This document shows, one piece after another, positions 35,062 through 43,114 of a DNA stretch of 64,000 nucleotides; positions within the stretch are counted from its first letter, which is position 1; every line of letters starts with the position of its first letter. This stretch comes from Rhodospirillales bacterium (GTDB lineage Bacteria > Pseudomonadota > Alphaproteobacteria > Rhodospirillales > Casp-alpha2). The notes under the pieces are model-generated. The model was not told the origin of the DNA, ran no database searches, and saw only the letters and a list, made by a program, of their open reading frames with translations. A program made the position numbers and the translations under genes. The DNA lies in assembly GCA_018662225.1 (NCBI GenBank), contig JABJGO010000082.1:24982-88981 (forward strand). The letters are read 5' to 3'.

Positions 35062-37422
35062 ATGGATCCTATTGTTGCTTTTGCTGCTGGTGTGGGTGTG
35101 AGTGCTGTTTTGGGCAGTGTTGGCGCTTGGGTTTATTTGCGGCGATCTGACACCAGCCCGACTATTCCCGCCATCGCCCAACCCCCTGAGACGTCCGATC
35201 TGGATGCGGCCATGCTGGCGTTGTATCAGGCGCAGCCTGATGGCATCTATGCCTGGGTCAATGATGTTGACCCACCGGGTCAGTGCTCTGCGGCGCTGGA
35301 AGAAATGTTACAGCTGCCGCGTGGATCGGTCACCAGGTTCGAGAGCGTGGCCGGGGCCTTTGGGTCTGCGGAAAGTGCGTCACTGAACCAGGCCGCCGGC
35401 GCACTGCGATCCCAGGGTAAGATATTCGATATCGTGTTGCCGCTGGGCGAGCGCATGGTTCATGTGGTTGGCCGGCGGGCACGGGAAGCGGGCGGCAAGA
35501 TTATCGGCGACATTATCTGGTTCCGCGATGTATCCACGCTGGCAGGCGCAGCCGATCTGTCCTCCGCAGAAGACCAGATGCGCGCCGTGTTTGATGCCAT
35601 GCCGATCCCGGTGTGGTTGCGCGATCCTGATCTGGAGCTGGCCTTTACCAACACACTGGCGGCTGCATCGGGTAATGCCGTTGCCCGCCGCGCCACGGAG
35701 ATTGCATCGAAAGTTGCACAGGGAGGCGGGGCGCAGACCGAACGCCGTATGCTGGACGTGGATGGCACGCGCCGGGTACTGGAAATCACCGAAGCCTCAT
35801 TGGGCGAAGGTGGCGGCACGATTGGCTTTGCTGTGGAACACATGGGCGGTGATGTGGAGGACCTGAAAGCCCATATGACGCGCCAGCGCACCGTATTTGA
35901 TCACATGCTGGGCAATTTGAGTGCCGGTATCGTTGTGTACGGCCCCGACAAACGTATTGAGACCCACAACGCGGCCTTTGCCATGCTGTGGGCCATGGAC
36001 GAGGCATGGTTGGAAGAACGGCCCACCCTGTCACAGGTTCTGGATCACATGCGCGATACGCGACTGGCCGAGGAAATGCCCGACTTCAACAAATACCGTG
36101 CCGAGGAAAACGCCTTGTTCGACACGCTGGATGCCGCCGTCGAGAACACCCACTACCTGCCGGGTGGCCGCACCCTCCGGGTCACGGTGGCACCTGCGGG
36201 TGGTGGTGGGCTGACGTACATATACGAAGACATCAGCGACTCTCTGAACCTGCAACGATCCTTCAAGACCCTTGATTTGGTTCAGCGCCACACCATCGAT
36301 AATCTACAGGAAGCCGTAGCCGTATTTGGCAGCGATACACGTTTGAAGCTGCACAATGCGCCGTTTGCCAAAATGTGGGGCCTTGGGGAAAACATGGGGG
36401 AAGGCGACGAAACTACCGAGCCGCTACTGTCCGAAGTGGTGGAGCATATGCGTGATCCAGACATGGATGATGCGGCGTGGGAGGCGCGCCACCAGAATAT
36501 CCTCGCCAATCTGTCACAACGCCGCCCGCACAAGGAGCGGTTCCGGCGTGGCGAGAATGAGGTGTACGACGTGGCTTGCGTGCCATTGCCCGATGGTGCG
36601 GTGCTGATCAGTTATCTGGACATCACCGACGAAGCCCAAGTGGAAGACGCGCTTCGCGAGCGGACCGATATACTGGAAGAGACGAACCGGCTTAAATCCA
36701 AGTTCATCGATGATGTGTCTTATGAGGTCCGCACGCCGTTGACCACCATCACCGGATTTTCCGAAATCCTCACCGCCGGATATTTCGGTGATCTGAATAC
36801 TCGCCAGCAGGAATATCTGGATGGCATTCAGGCCACCGCCAATACGCTAATGAGTGTGGTCGCCGATATTCTGGAACTGGCCGCTATCGAAGGTGGCACC
36901 GCCGCACTGGAAAAAGACGCCGTGGATATCCACGCCATGCTGGCCCAGTGCATGAAGCTGATCACCGAACGCGCCCGGCAGAAAGAAATTCACCTGACGT
37001 TTGATGTGCCGACGGACATAGGCTGGATTTCGGCTGATCCCAAACGCCTGCAACAGGCTATATTCAACCTGCTCGCCAATGCTGTACGCTTTACGCCCAA
37101 CCGGGGTGGCGTGCGTATCAGTGCCGAACGCGATGATAACGATGTGATCCTGAGTGTCTCAGATACTGGCGTGGGCATCCCGCAGGCCGACATCGACCGG
37201 GTGTTTGAGAAGTTCTCCAAAGTGATACAGGCCAACAAAGGATCCACGGGCGAGCCTGAAGGCGCCGGGCTGGGTCTTGCCATGGTCAAGAGTTTCGTTG
37301 AATTGCACGGCGGCGTGGTTAATATTCATTCGCCCCGCAACCGGGGCACCACAGTAACCTGTCGCCTGCCCGCCACGGGTACCGAAGGCGGCGATGCACG
37401 GGACGCATTTACGCATGAGTGA
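35062..37422 (+). CDS. divL: DivL-like PAS sensor kinase with Tyr at the phospho-site
   Basis: 786 residues. One N-terminal helix (about 5-25), several PAS domains (about 45-530), HisKA and HATPase. The HisKA motif reads FIDDVSYEVRTPLTTI: the invariant His is Tyr554. Caulobacter DivL has the same swap (Tyr550) and similar length and architecture. The ATPase boxes are intact (NLLANAVRFTPN, DTGVGIPQ, GAGLGLAMVKSF). DivL controls CckA and through it CtrA at the cell pole. Its place beside a small gene and upstream of tsaE-addBA is usual in this class. Confidence 0.9.
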   Translation: MDPIVAFAAGVGVSAVLGSVGAWVYLRRSDTSPTIPAIAQPPETSDLDAAMLALYQAQPDGIYAWVNDVDPPGQCSAALEEMLQLPRGSVTRFESVAGAFGSAESASLNQAAGALRSQGKIFDIVLPLGERMVHVVGRRAREAGGKIIGDIIWFRDVSTLAGAADLSSAEDQMRAVFDAMPIPVWLRDPDLELAFTNTLAAASGNAVARRATEIASKVAQGGGAQTERRMLDVDGTRRVLEITEASLGEGGGTIGFAVEHMGGDVEDLKAHMTRQRTVFDHMLGNLSAGIVVYGPDKRIETHNAAFAMLWAMDEAWLEERPTLSQVLDHMRDTRLAEEMPDFNKYRAEENALFDTLDAAVENTHYLPGGRTLRVTVAPAGGGGLTYIYEDISDSLNLQRSFKTLDLVQRHTIDNLQEAVAVFGSDTRLKLHNAPFAKMWGLGENMGEGDETTEPLLSEVVEHMRDPDMDDAAWEARHQNILANLSQRRPHKERFRRGENEVYDVACVPLPDGAVLISYLDITDEAQVEDALRERTDILEETNRLKSKFIDDVSYEVRTPLTTITGFSEILTAGYFGDLNTRQQEYLDGIQATANTLMSVVADILELAAIEGGTAALEKDAVDIHAMLAQCMKLITERARQKEIHLTFDVPTDIGWISADPKRLQQAIFNLLANAVRFTPNRGGVRISAERDDNDVILSVSDTGVGIPQADIDRVFEKFSKVIQANKGSTGEPEGAGLGLAMVKSFVELHGGVVNIHSPRNRGTTVTCRLPATGTEGGDARDAFTHE

Positions 37423-37642
37423 AACTGGTTTCCCTGATCTTAAAACCCTGGTCGATATCAAGAACCTGATCGATCAGGTGGCCTTGATTGAAGACAAATT
37501 GGCCGATGCCGAAAAAGGCCTGTATCATGAGTTGCGCGACAAATACGCATCCGAAGTGGCCATTGGATTTGAAGACAAGGTGCTGCTGGAAGTCATGCTG
37601 CGCAATGTGACGATCCGGAAAGATATGGACATTCCTATCTAG
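37415..37642 (+). CDS. Small conserved-looking helical protein downstream of divL
   Basis: 75 residues from the ATG at 37415, overlapping the divL stop by eight bases. Two charged helical stretches (DLKTLVDIKNLIDQVALIEDKLADAEKGL, given as DLKTLVDIKNLIDQ then ALIEDKLADAEKGL) and a C-terminal strand (LEVMLRNVTIRKDMDIPI). No domain recognised. The overlap with divL suggests coupled translation and perhaps a shared process; that is positional only. It ends eight bases into the convergent glycosyltransferase gene. Confidence 0.55.
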   Translation: MSETGFPDLKTLVDIKNLIDQVALIEDKLADAEKGLYHELRDKYASEVAIGFEDKVLLEVMLRNVTIRKDMDIPI

Positions 37643-38318
37643 ATCGATACGCCAACGCGCCTATGGTCCAAATGATCTTGCACGCGGCCCCGATCACACC
37701 GTGCACCGTACCCGAAATTTTTGAGACCCCTATACGCATCCGATAAGACACCGGCACTTCGCGAATGCGAAGCCCTGCCACGACGGCCTTGATCTGCATC
37801 TCAATGGTCCAGCCGTAATCTTGATCCACCATCTCAAGCCCCGCCAGTGCAGCGCGATCAATAGCCCGAAACGGCCCCAGGTCATGGTACTGATAGCCCC
37901 AGATCAGCTTGATCAGCCAGCACGCCAGCGCGTTCCCGTAGTGCTGTGCCGGGGTGATGGCGTTTTTGTCGGGATGGCGAACACCAATCACCAGATCAGC
38001 GCTGCCTTCTATGACCGCGCCCGCAATCTGGTCAATTTCGGATGGATCATCGCTGAAATCTCCATCCAGAAAGACCACCACATCAGTCTGGCCCAGCGCA
38101 TCGATCCCTTTGAGACACGCCCGACCATAACCGCGCACCGGTTCGGATATCACTTGTGCACCGTGCTGCCCGGCTATCTCGGCGGTGCTATCGGTCGATC
38201 CGTTATCTACCACGATCACCTGATCCACCCACGCGGGCAAGGCGCTGATCACGGCAGCGATTGACGGTGCCTCATTCAGCGCCGGGATAATAACGGATAT
38301 GTGTTTACCAGCGCGCAT
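37635..38318 (-). CDS. Family 2 glycosyltransferase
   Basis: 227 residues, GT-A fold. Nucleotide-sugar motifs VIIPALNEAPSIAAVI (10-25), VVDNGSTDSTAEIA, the metal site VVFLDGDFSDDP, and the QxxRW-type region replaced by DLGPFRAIDR and YGWTIEMQIKA. The sequence resembles the soluble dolichyl/polyprenyl-phosphate sugar transferase subgroup. It probably makes a lipid-linked sugar for the adjacent membrane glycosyltransferase, whose end it overlaps by 14 bases. Confidence 0.85.
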   Translation of the reverse strand: MRAGKHISVIIPALNEAPSIAAVISALPAWVDQVIVVDNGSTDSTAEIAGQHGAQVISEPVRGYGRACLKGIDALGQTDVVVFLDGDFSDDPSEIDQIAGAVIEGSADLVIGVRHPDKNAITPAQHYGNALACWLIKLIWGYQYHDLGPFRAIDRAALAGLEMVDQDYGWTIEMQIKAVVAGLRIREVPVSYRMRIGVSKISGTVHGVIGAACKIIWTIGALAYRSR

Positions 38319-39693
38319 GTGATCTGAACCTGTACCAAAGCAGCATCACCATAACCGGGCCATGTTCCAACCATACGATGCCGTGGTCAAAATAATCCGG
38401 GTTCTCCACGAAGAACGGATGAAACCGGAGATGATAAAGTGGCAACGTGGCCGTCCATAGCATCATGGCTGGATTGGGTGCCAGCACCACAAATGCAAAT
38501 ATCCAACTGGCGTACCAGGGATAGGCCGCCGGTGATAACAGAAACAGTACCGCCGTCATGCACAGAACCCGTTGGCAAAGTTGATCGCTGCGGGTTGTAC
38601 TGGAACGGGCCAGTAACAGGGAGACAAGGATCAAGACACCGGCGAGGATTGCGCGTACCAGTTTAGGCCCATCAAACTCGTAAAGACTGAATGCGGAAAA
38701 CAGGCTTGTAAGCAAATGCTCAAACGCCCCGAACAGGGCACTGTTGGTCTGCCATGATCCGGCAAAGGCGGTCAGGCCCGATCTTTGCCCAAGCCCGCTG
38801 GTGATCATGGGAAATAGAATGACCAGACTGGTCAGCCCAAACATGCTTAACGCCAGTATCTTGTGTCTTCGAATCAAACCACCATGGCGAAACAATGTTG
38901 GGAACAGCAATACAGGCCACAGTTTGACGCCTACTGCCAAACCTAAAAACCCGCTCATCACCACAGGTCGGAGCCGAATGGCAAACAGCAAAGCCGCCAA
39001 CATGAACGGGATTAGCAAAGCGTCCATATGCGCCGCATTGAACATCATCTGTATAACCAGCGGGTTCCACCAGTACACCGCCGCCCATAAAGGCGACCGG
39101 TTCAGGTGCCGAAGTAACAACACCATCAAGCCCAGACTGCCCAGATCAAACGCCAGCAGGACCGCCCGCCAACTGGTCAGGCTCCATTCCCCCAGCGCGT
39201 ATGCCAGCGCAAAGATGGCCTCGGCCAGAGGCGGGTATATGGTACGCAGATGCGGGTAATTGATGTGCTCAATCAGGCCATCCGCATCATACGCCAGCAC
39301 CAACACAGCCACCGGCACTTGGCCGCTCAGAATATCGTTGGGCGACAACGCGTAGGCATCAAAGCCATTTGCCAGCATGCCGCCATCCCACAGGTACCTG
39401 AGGTAGTCGATTTCCCACAACGGCTCTGAAGCAAACAGGGTGAGCCGCGCGGCCAGTCCCACACCAACCATGCAAATAACCATGTTGGTGTTTATCGGCA
39501 GGTTTTTGATGACAGTGGGTAGGGCGAGAAATACCAATCCAGACAGAACGCCGATCACAACCAACCAGGTGATGGGCAGGATTCCAAACAACGACACGGC
39601 ATCCTGATGATACGACAGCCAGGTAAATGCCAGCACGCTCGCCAACACAACGGCACCAACGGCGTTCGAGACAACGAACGGCTTTTGAGTCAC
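38305..39693 (-). CDS. Multi-spanning GT-C type glycosyltransferase (mannosyltransferase-like)
   Basis: 462 residues with about eleven hydrophobic helices. An early extramembrane loop reads EIDYLRYLWDGGMLANGFDAY, cited here as EIDYLRYLWDGG, with the acidic residues expected of lipid-phosphate-sugar transferases; a second motif INYPHLRTIYPPLAEAIFAL follows. GTG start three bases after the DUF547 gene. With the GT2 partner it likely moves a sugar from a polyprenyl carrier to an exported acceptor. Acceptor unknown. Confidence 0.75.
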   Translation of the reverse strand: MTQKPFVVSNAVGAVVLASVLAFTWLSYHQDAVSLFGILPITWLVVIGVLSGLVFLALPTVIKNLPINTNMVICMVGVGLAARLTLFASEPLWEIDYLRYLWDGGMLANGFDAYALSPNDILSGQVPVAVLVLAYDADGLIEHINYPHLRTIYPPLAEAIFALAYALGEWSLTSWRAVLLAFDLGSLGLMVLLLRHLNRSPLWAAVYWWNPLVIQMMFNAAHMDALLIPFMLAALLFAIRLRPVVMSGFLGLAVGVKLWPVLLFPTLFRHGGLIRRHKILALSMFGLTSLVILFPMITSGLGQRSGLTAFAGSWQTNSALFGAFEHLLTSLFSAFSLYEFDGPKLVRAILAGVLILVSLLLARSSTTRSDQLCQRVLCMTAVLFLLSPAAYPWYASWIFAFVVLAPNPAMMLWTATLPLYHLRFHPFFVENPDYFDHGIVWLEHGPVMVMLLWYRFRSHARW

Positions 39694-39696
39694 ACC

Positions 39697-40584
39697 TTAG
39701 CTGCCGCGCCGGGTGCCAACAGCAACGAGATTGGGCAGAACATTGCTGTTGAGAGTCCAGTCATAACTCTCGAATTCCACATCTGTAACTCCATCCAGCG
39801 CCGCCACCAGATCATCCGATGCATAGCCTTTAATATGGTCAATGATGGCAGCGTCCGTGCCGCCGAAGTCTTCCGCAAACCATTTATAGATGCTGGATGC
39901 AACGACCCGGCCACCTTCGACCCGGCTCCCGCGCGGGTGATTGATAAACGCCTTGGCACCGTGGTTCAGATAGGTCTCAATATTCTCGACCGTCACGGCC
40001 ACACCCCACAGGTTGGGGCAACTCAGTGCTGCACAGTTCAGAGCGTAGTGGATACGGGGGTCCTGCCAAATGGGGCGCAGAATCCGGTGCTCAATATCAT
40101 CGAGGCTCAGGCTTTCACCTTCTACGGTGATCAGTTTCTTACCCCATGGGCCGTTGCTGAAAAAACCGGGCGATATATCAATATCGCGGATCGAGGTTAT
40201 TTTGCCTGCATCCAGCACCACATTGATGGTCAGCGCATTGTACATATTAATCCAGTAGGCGCGTTGTTCATCCCGGCTCAGGCTTGATACAGATACCCGG
40301 CTCAGATCATCCAGATACTCATCCAACATCATCTTATCGCCCCCGATGATCCAGCCATAGGCCACGCGGTTGATACCATCGTCACCAAACACCACGAATT
40401 TTTGTAATAGGGTGTTCCATGCGTCGTGATCAACGGTGGTGGTGGAATTCTCGTCATGTATCAACCAGCGATCCCACAGATCAGAATCAGGGGCGGCCCA
40501 GGCAGGACCTGCGCACAGGAAAAATGCGGTAACGGCGCAGACGCCCAGAACATATATCCATTGGTTTTTCGCACGGTTTCCCAT
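39697..40584 (-). CDS. Secreted DUF547 protein
   Basis: 295 residues with a signal peptide (hydrophobic core YVLGVCAVTAFFLC, cleavage near AWA-AP at about 30). DUF547 marks: AYWINMYNALTINVVL, ALNCAALSCPNL, IYKWFAEDFGG and the DxEFxxYDWxLN end. The family folds like a cysteine-based transglutaminase-like enzyme, but its substrate is not known. It is first of a three-gene operon with a membrane and a soluble glycosyltransferase, pointing to surface glycan work. Confidence 0.85.
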   Translation of the reverse strand: MGNRAKNQWIYVLGVCAVTAFFLCAGPAWAAPDSDLWDRWLIHDENSTTTVDHDAWNTLLQKFVVFGDDGINRVAYGWIIGGDKMMLDEYLDDLSRVSVSSLSRDEQRAYWINMYNALTINVVLDAGKITSIRDIDISPGFFSNGPWGKKLITVEGESLSLDDIEHRILRPIWQDPRIHYALNCAALSCPNLWGVAVTVENIETYLNHGAKAFINHPRGSRVEGGRVVASSIYKWFAEDFGGTDAAIIDHIKGYASDDLVAALDGVTDVEFESYDWTLNSNVLPNLVAVGTRRGS

Positions 40585-40720
40585 GGGCAGATTTTAGGCG
40601 CAGGCTCAATTCATGGGAAATCACAAAATCGTGGGATCATATCAGTATTTGCCCCCAAGGCGGCATTTTGGTAGATAATTGCACCCTAGACCGTGAACTT
40701 AAGAAAATTGGAGCCTCTAA

Positions 40721-41062
40721 GTGCAGATAACCAGCCGCGAACTGCATGCGAAATTCCCCATCGGCCAGCAGGTGCGACATCGCCTGTTCGGCTTCCGTGG
40801 CGTGGTCTATGACGTAGACCCGGAATTCGGCAATACCGAGGAATGGTACCAAAGCATCCCGGCAGAGGCCCGCCCGCGCAAAGACCAGCCATTTTACCAT
40901 CTGCTTGCCCAGAACCACGACCAGTCATCCTATATGGCGTATGTGTCTGAACAAAACCTGGTGCCAGACGAATCGGACGAACCGTTCAACCATCCGGATT
41001 TGGATGATTACTTCGATGTCCACGAAGATGGTCACTATGTGGTTCGCCAGAAGGCCAACTAA
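40721..41062 (+). CDS. hspQ: Heat shock protein HspQ (YccV-type)
   Basis: 113 residues. The YccV/hemimethylated-DNA-binding-like domain: FPIGQQVRHRLFGFRGVVYDVDPEF, cited as FPIGQQVRHRLFGFRGVVYD, then PFYHLLAQ and YMAYVSEQNLVPD. GTG start with GGAG seven bases upstream. In enterobacteria HspQ promotes protease specificity and affects initiation. No heat-shock promoter was recognised. The end is 20 bases from the convergent cytochrome gene. Confidence 0.9.
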   Translation: MQITSRELHAKFPIGQQVRHRLFGFRGVVYDVDPEFGNTEEWYQSIPAEARPRKDQPFYHLLAQNHDQSSYMAYVSEQNLVPDESDEPFNHPDLDDYFDVHEDGHYVVRQKAN

Positions 41063-41082
41063 CCACATACTGGTTACACGGT

Positions 41083-41781
41083 CTATTTACAGGGCGAAGC
41101 CGCGTAATACTCGCTCACAGTTTGAATATCTGCACCCGTCAGGCGCTTGGCGTTTGTATGCATTGTACGGCTGAAACGAAACATGTCTTCTTTCAACAAT
41201 TCTTCGTTCAACGCGGCCGTGGCCCGAAAAGCCTTCAGTTGCCGTCGGATATAGACCGCACTTTGTGACGCAAGGTTGGGTACGCTCTGTGTCGATTTAT
41301 TCCCCCCAAGGCCGTGACAAAATTTACATCGAGCCACGACCTGTGGGAATGGAACAGATGGTTTCTCGGCGGGTCTACAGCGAAGGTTCGCGTAGTACGC
41401 GGACACATCAGCGATGTCTTGGTCGTCAAGATATGCAACCGCATCATCCATACCATCAAAGCTTCGCGCCGATGATCGCATTTTTGACACCCCGGTTATC
41501 GTATGTTGACCAGAACCAAATGAAACATCCAGATCCAGTCGACCTCGTGACGTCAGGCGAAACTGAAAAAGTTGATGCATCAAATATTTTGCTGACTGTC
41601 CGGCTAGGCGCGGTATGCCTTCCGGATGCCCCATGCCGTCGTCACCATGGCATGCAGAACAAACCTCACTGATACCGGCTCCGACATCCGGATCACCCGT
41701 CAGTTTCTCATCCCCGGCAAAAGTCGGAGGAACCAACCACAGAGAGGGCAATATCAGCATTACAAAGAGGGGGAATTTCAT
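41083..41781 (-). CDS. Periplasmic dihaem cytochrome c (c4-like)
   Basis: 232 residues from the ATG at 41781: a signal peptide (KFPLFVMLILPSLWLVPPTFAG, core about 3-20) then two class I haem c sites, CSACH (near 42) and CKFCH (near 155), each in a separate half with Met ligands to be found downstream (KMRSSARSF, SRTMHTNAK). The longer frame upstream has no ribosome site and no signal sequence. The role is electron transfer in the periplasm; the partner oxidase is not in the window. Divergent from tsaE, 93 bases apart. Confidence 0.88.
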   Translation of the reverse strand: MKFPLFVMLILPSLWLVPPTFAGDEKLTGDPDVGAGISEVCSACHGDDGMGHPEGIPRLAGQSAKYLMHQLFQFRLTSRGRLDLDVSFGSGQHTITGVSKMRSSARSFDGMDDAVAYLDDQDIADVSAYYANLRCRPAEKPSVPFPQVVARCKFCHGLGGNKSTQSVPNLASQSAVYIRRQLKAFRATAALNEELLKEDMFRFSRTMHTNAKRLTGADIQTVSEYYAASPCK

Positions 41782-41874
41782 AAAACATACGGTATCACAC
41801 GCGTATGACGCATAGTACAGTAATTGTGTCATGTGTGGCCTTGCAGCCGATACTCGCCGCCGATACAAAGGTGT

Positions 41875-42360
41875 ATGGATAACAACGCACCCCACCTGAC
41901 AATGCCTCTCCGATCAGAGGACGATACAGTCCGTTTTGCCGAACAAGTTTGGCAACACGCGAAGAGAAACGATGTGATTGCGATGTGGGGTGATTTGGGT
42001 GTGGGCAAAACAGCCTTTGTCCGCGGCTTTATTCGGGCCGCAACCACCGCCACCGAAGAAGTACCCAGCCCCACTTTTACGCTGCTTCAAACATACGATT
42101 CTGGTTTAGGCACAATCCATCATTTCGACCTGTACCGGATCGAGCACGAAGACGAGGTGCTTGAGTTGGGAATCGATGATGCCTTCGCGGACGGTGTTTC
42201 ACTAATTGAATGGCCCGGCAATATGGGGCGATGGTTGCCGCACAAACGGCTTGATTTGACCCTTGAAACCCTTGGTGACAGTGGTGCACGGATGGCAAAA
42301 CTGTCATCCGATGACCCCGATTGGCAGGCTCGTTTGGCAGGCATGGACTTGCAGGGGTAA
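41875..42360 (+). CDS. tsaE: tRNA threonylcarbamoyladenosine biosynthesis protein TsaE
   Basis: ATPase needed with TsaB and TsaD for the t6A modification at position 37 of ANN-decoding tRNAs. 161 residues from the ATG at 41875. Walker A GDLGVGKTAF, then PSPTFTLLQTY, HFDLYRIEHEDEV and LIEWP, the family signatures in order. An ATG nine codons later is an alternative start. It heads a tight gene run with the nucleotidyltransferase, addB and addA; tsaE beside addB is typical in alphaproteobacteria. Confidence 0.93.
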   Translation: MDNNAPHLTMPLRSEDDTVRFAEQVWQHAKRNDVIAMWGDLGVGKTAFVRGFIRAATTATEEVPSPTFTLLQTYDSGLGTIHHFDLYRIEHEDEVLELGIDDAFADGVSLIEWPGNMGRWLPHKRLDLTLETLGDSGARMAKLSSDDPDWQARLAGMDLQG

Positions 42361-42369
42361 TATAACGCC

Positions 42370-43110
42370 ATGCACAAACGGACCTCGATTAAACGCGCAA
42401 TGGTGTTGGCGGCGGGCCTTGGTGAACGCATGCGTCCGCTTACGGACAACACGCCCAAACCCCTGCTGAAATTACAGGGCCACAGCCTGATCGACTACGC
42501 CCTCGATCGGCTCCAAGATGCCGGTATCGAGACCGTGGTGGTCAATACCTTCTATCTGGCCGACCAGATGGATGAGCACCTGTCCAAGCGATCCCATCCC
42601 GAAATCCTGATCTCACGCGAAGAAGAGCGCCTGGAAACCGGTGGCGGTGTGTTGAATGCGCTGCCTTTATTGGGTGATGAGCCGTTCTTTGTGATTAATG
42701 GCGATGCTTTCTGGCTGAATGGCCCAACGGATGCGCTGGGCCGCATGCAGACGCTTTGGGATGAACGCCAGATGGATGCGCTTTTGATGATGCACGCCAC
42801 GGTGGACGCCTATGGCTTTACCGGACGTGGGGATTTTCTGGTTGAACCGGATGGGGAACTGTCGCGAAGGCCGGAAGGCGAGGTTTGCCCCTATATGTTC
42901 GCTGGCATACAGATCCTGCATCCCCGGCTTTTCAAATCCATGCCCGAAGGCGTGTTCTCGCTCAACCGTATGTATGACCTCGCCATCGAAAACGGCACCC
43001 TCTATGGCATGATCCATGACGGTGAATGGTTTCATATCGGCACCCAGGAAGGCCTGGAAGAGACCGACGCCTTTATGAAGGTGCGGTATTCCGGCGTGAA
43101 GCGCCGATAA
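42370..43110 (+). CDS. MurU-like nucleotidyltransferase
   Basis: 246 residues. N-terminal nucleotide motif MVLAAGLGERMRPLTDNTPKPLL, cited as VLAAGLGERMRPLTDN, and the catalytic VINGDAFWLN Asp, with LETGGGVLNAL (sugar-phosphate loop). Best match is the group of MurNAc-1-phosphate uridylyltransferases (MurU) used for cell-wall recycling, but other sugar-1-phosphate substrates are possible. Nine bases after tsaE, four before addB. Confidence 0.85.
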   Translation: MHKRTSIKRAMVLAAGLGERMRPLTDNTPKPLLKLQGHSLIDYALDRLQDAGIETVVVNTFYLADQMDEHLSKRSHPEILISREEERLETGGGVLNALPLLGDEPFFVINGDAFWLNGPTDALGRMQTLWDERQMDALLMMHATVDAYGFTGRGDFLVEPDGELSRRPEGEVCPYMFAGIQILHPRLFKSMPEGVFSLNRMYDLAIENGTLYGMIHDGEWFHIGTQEGLEETDAFMKVRYSGVKRR

Positions 43111-43114
43111 GACC

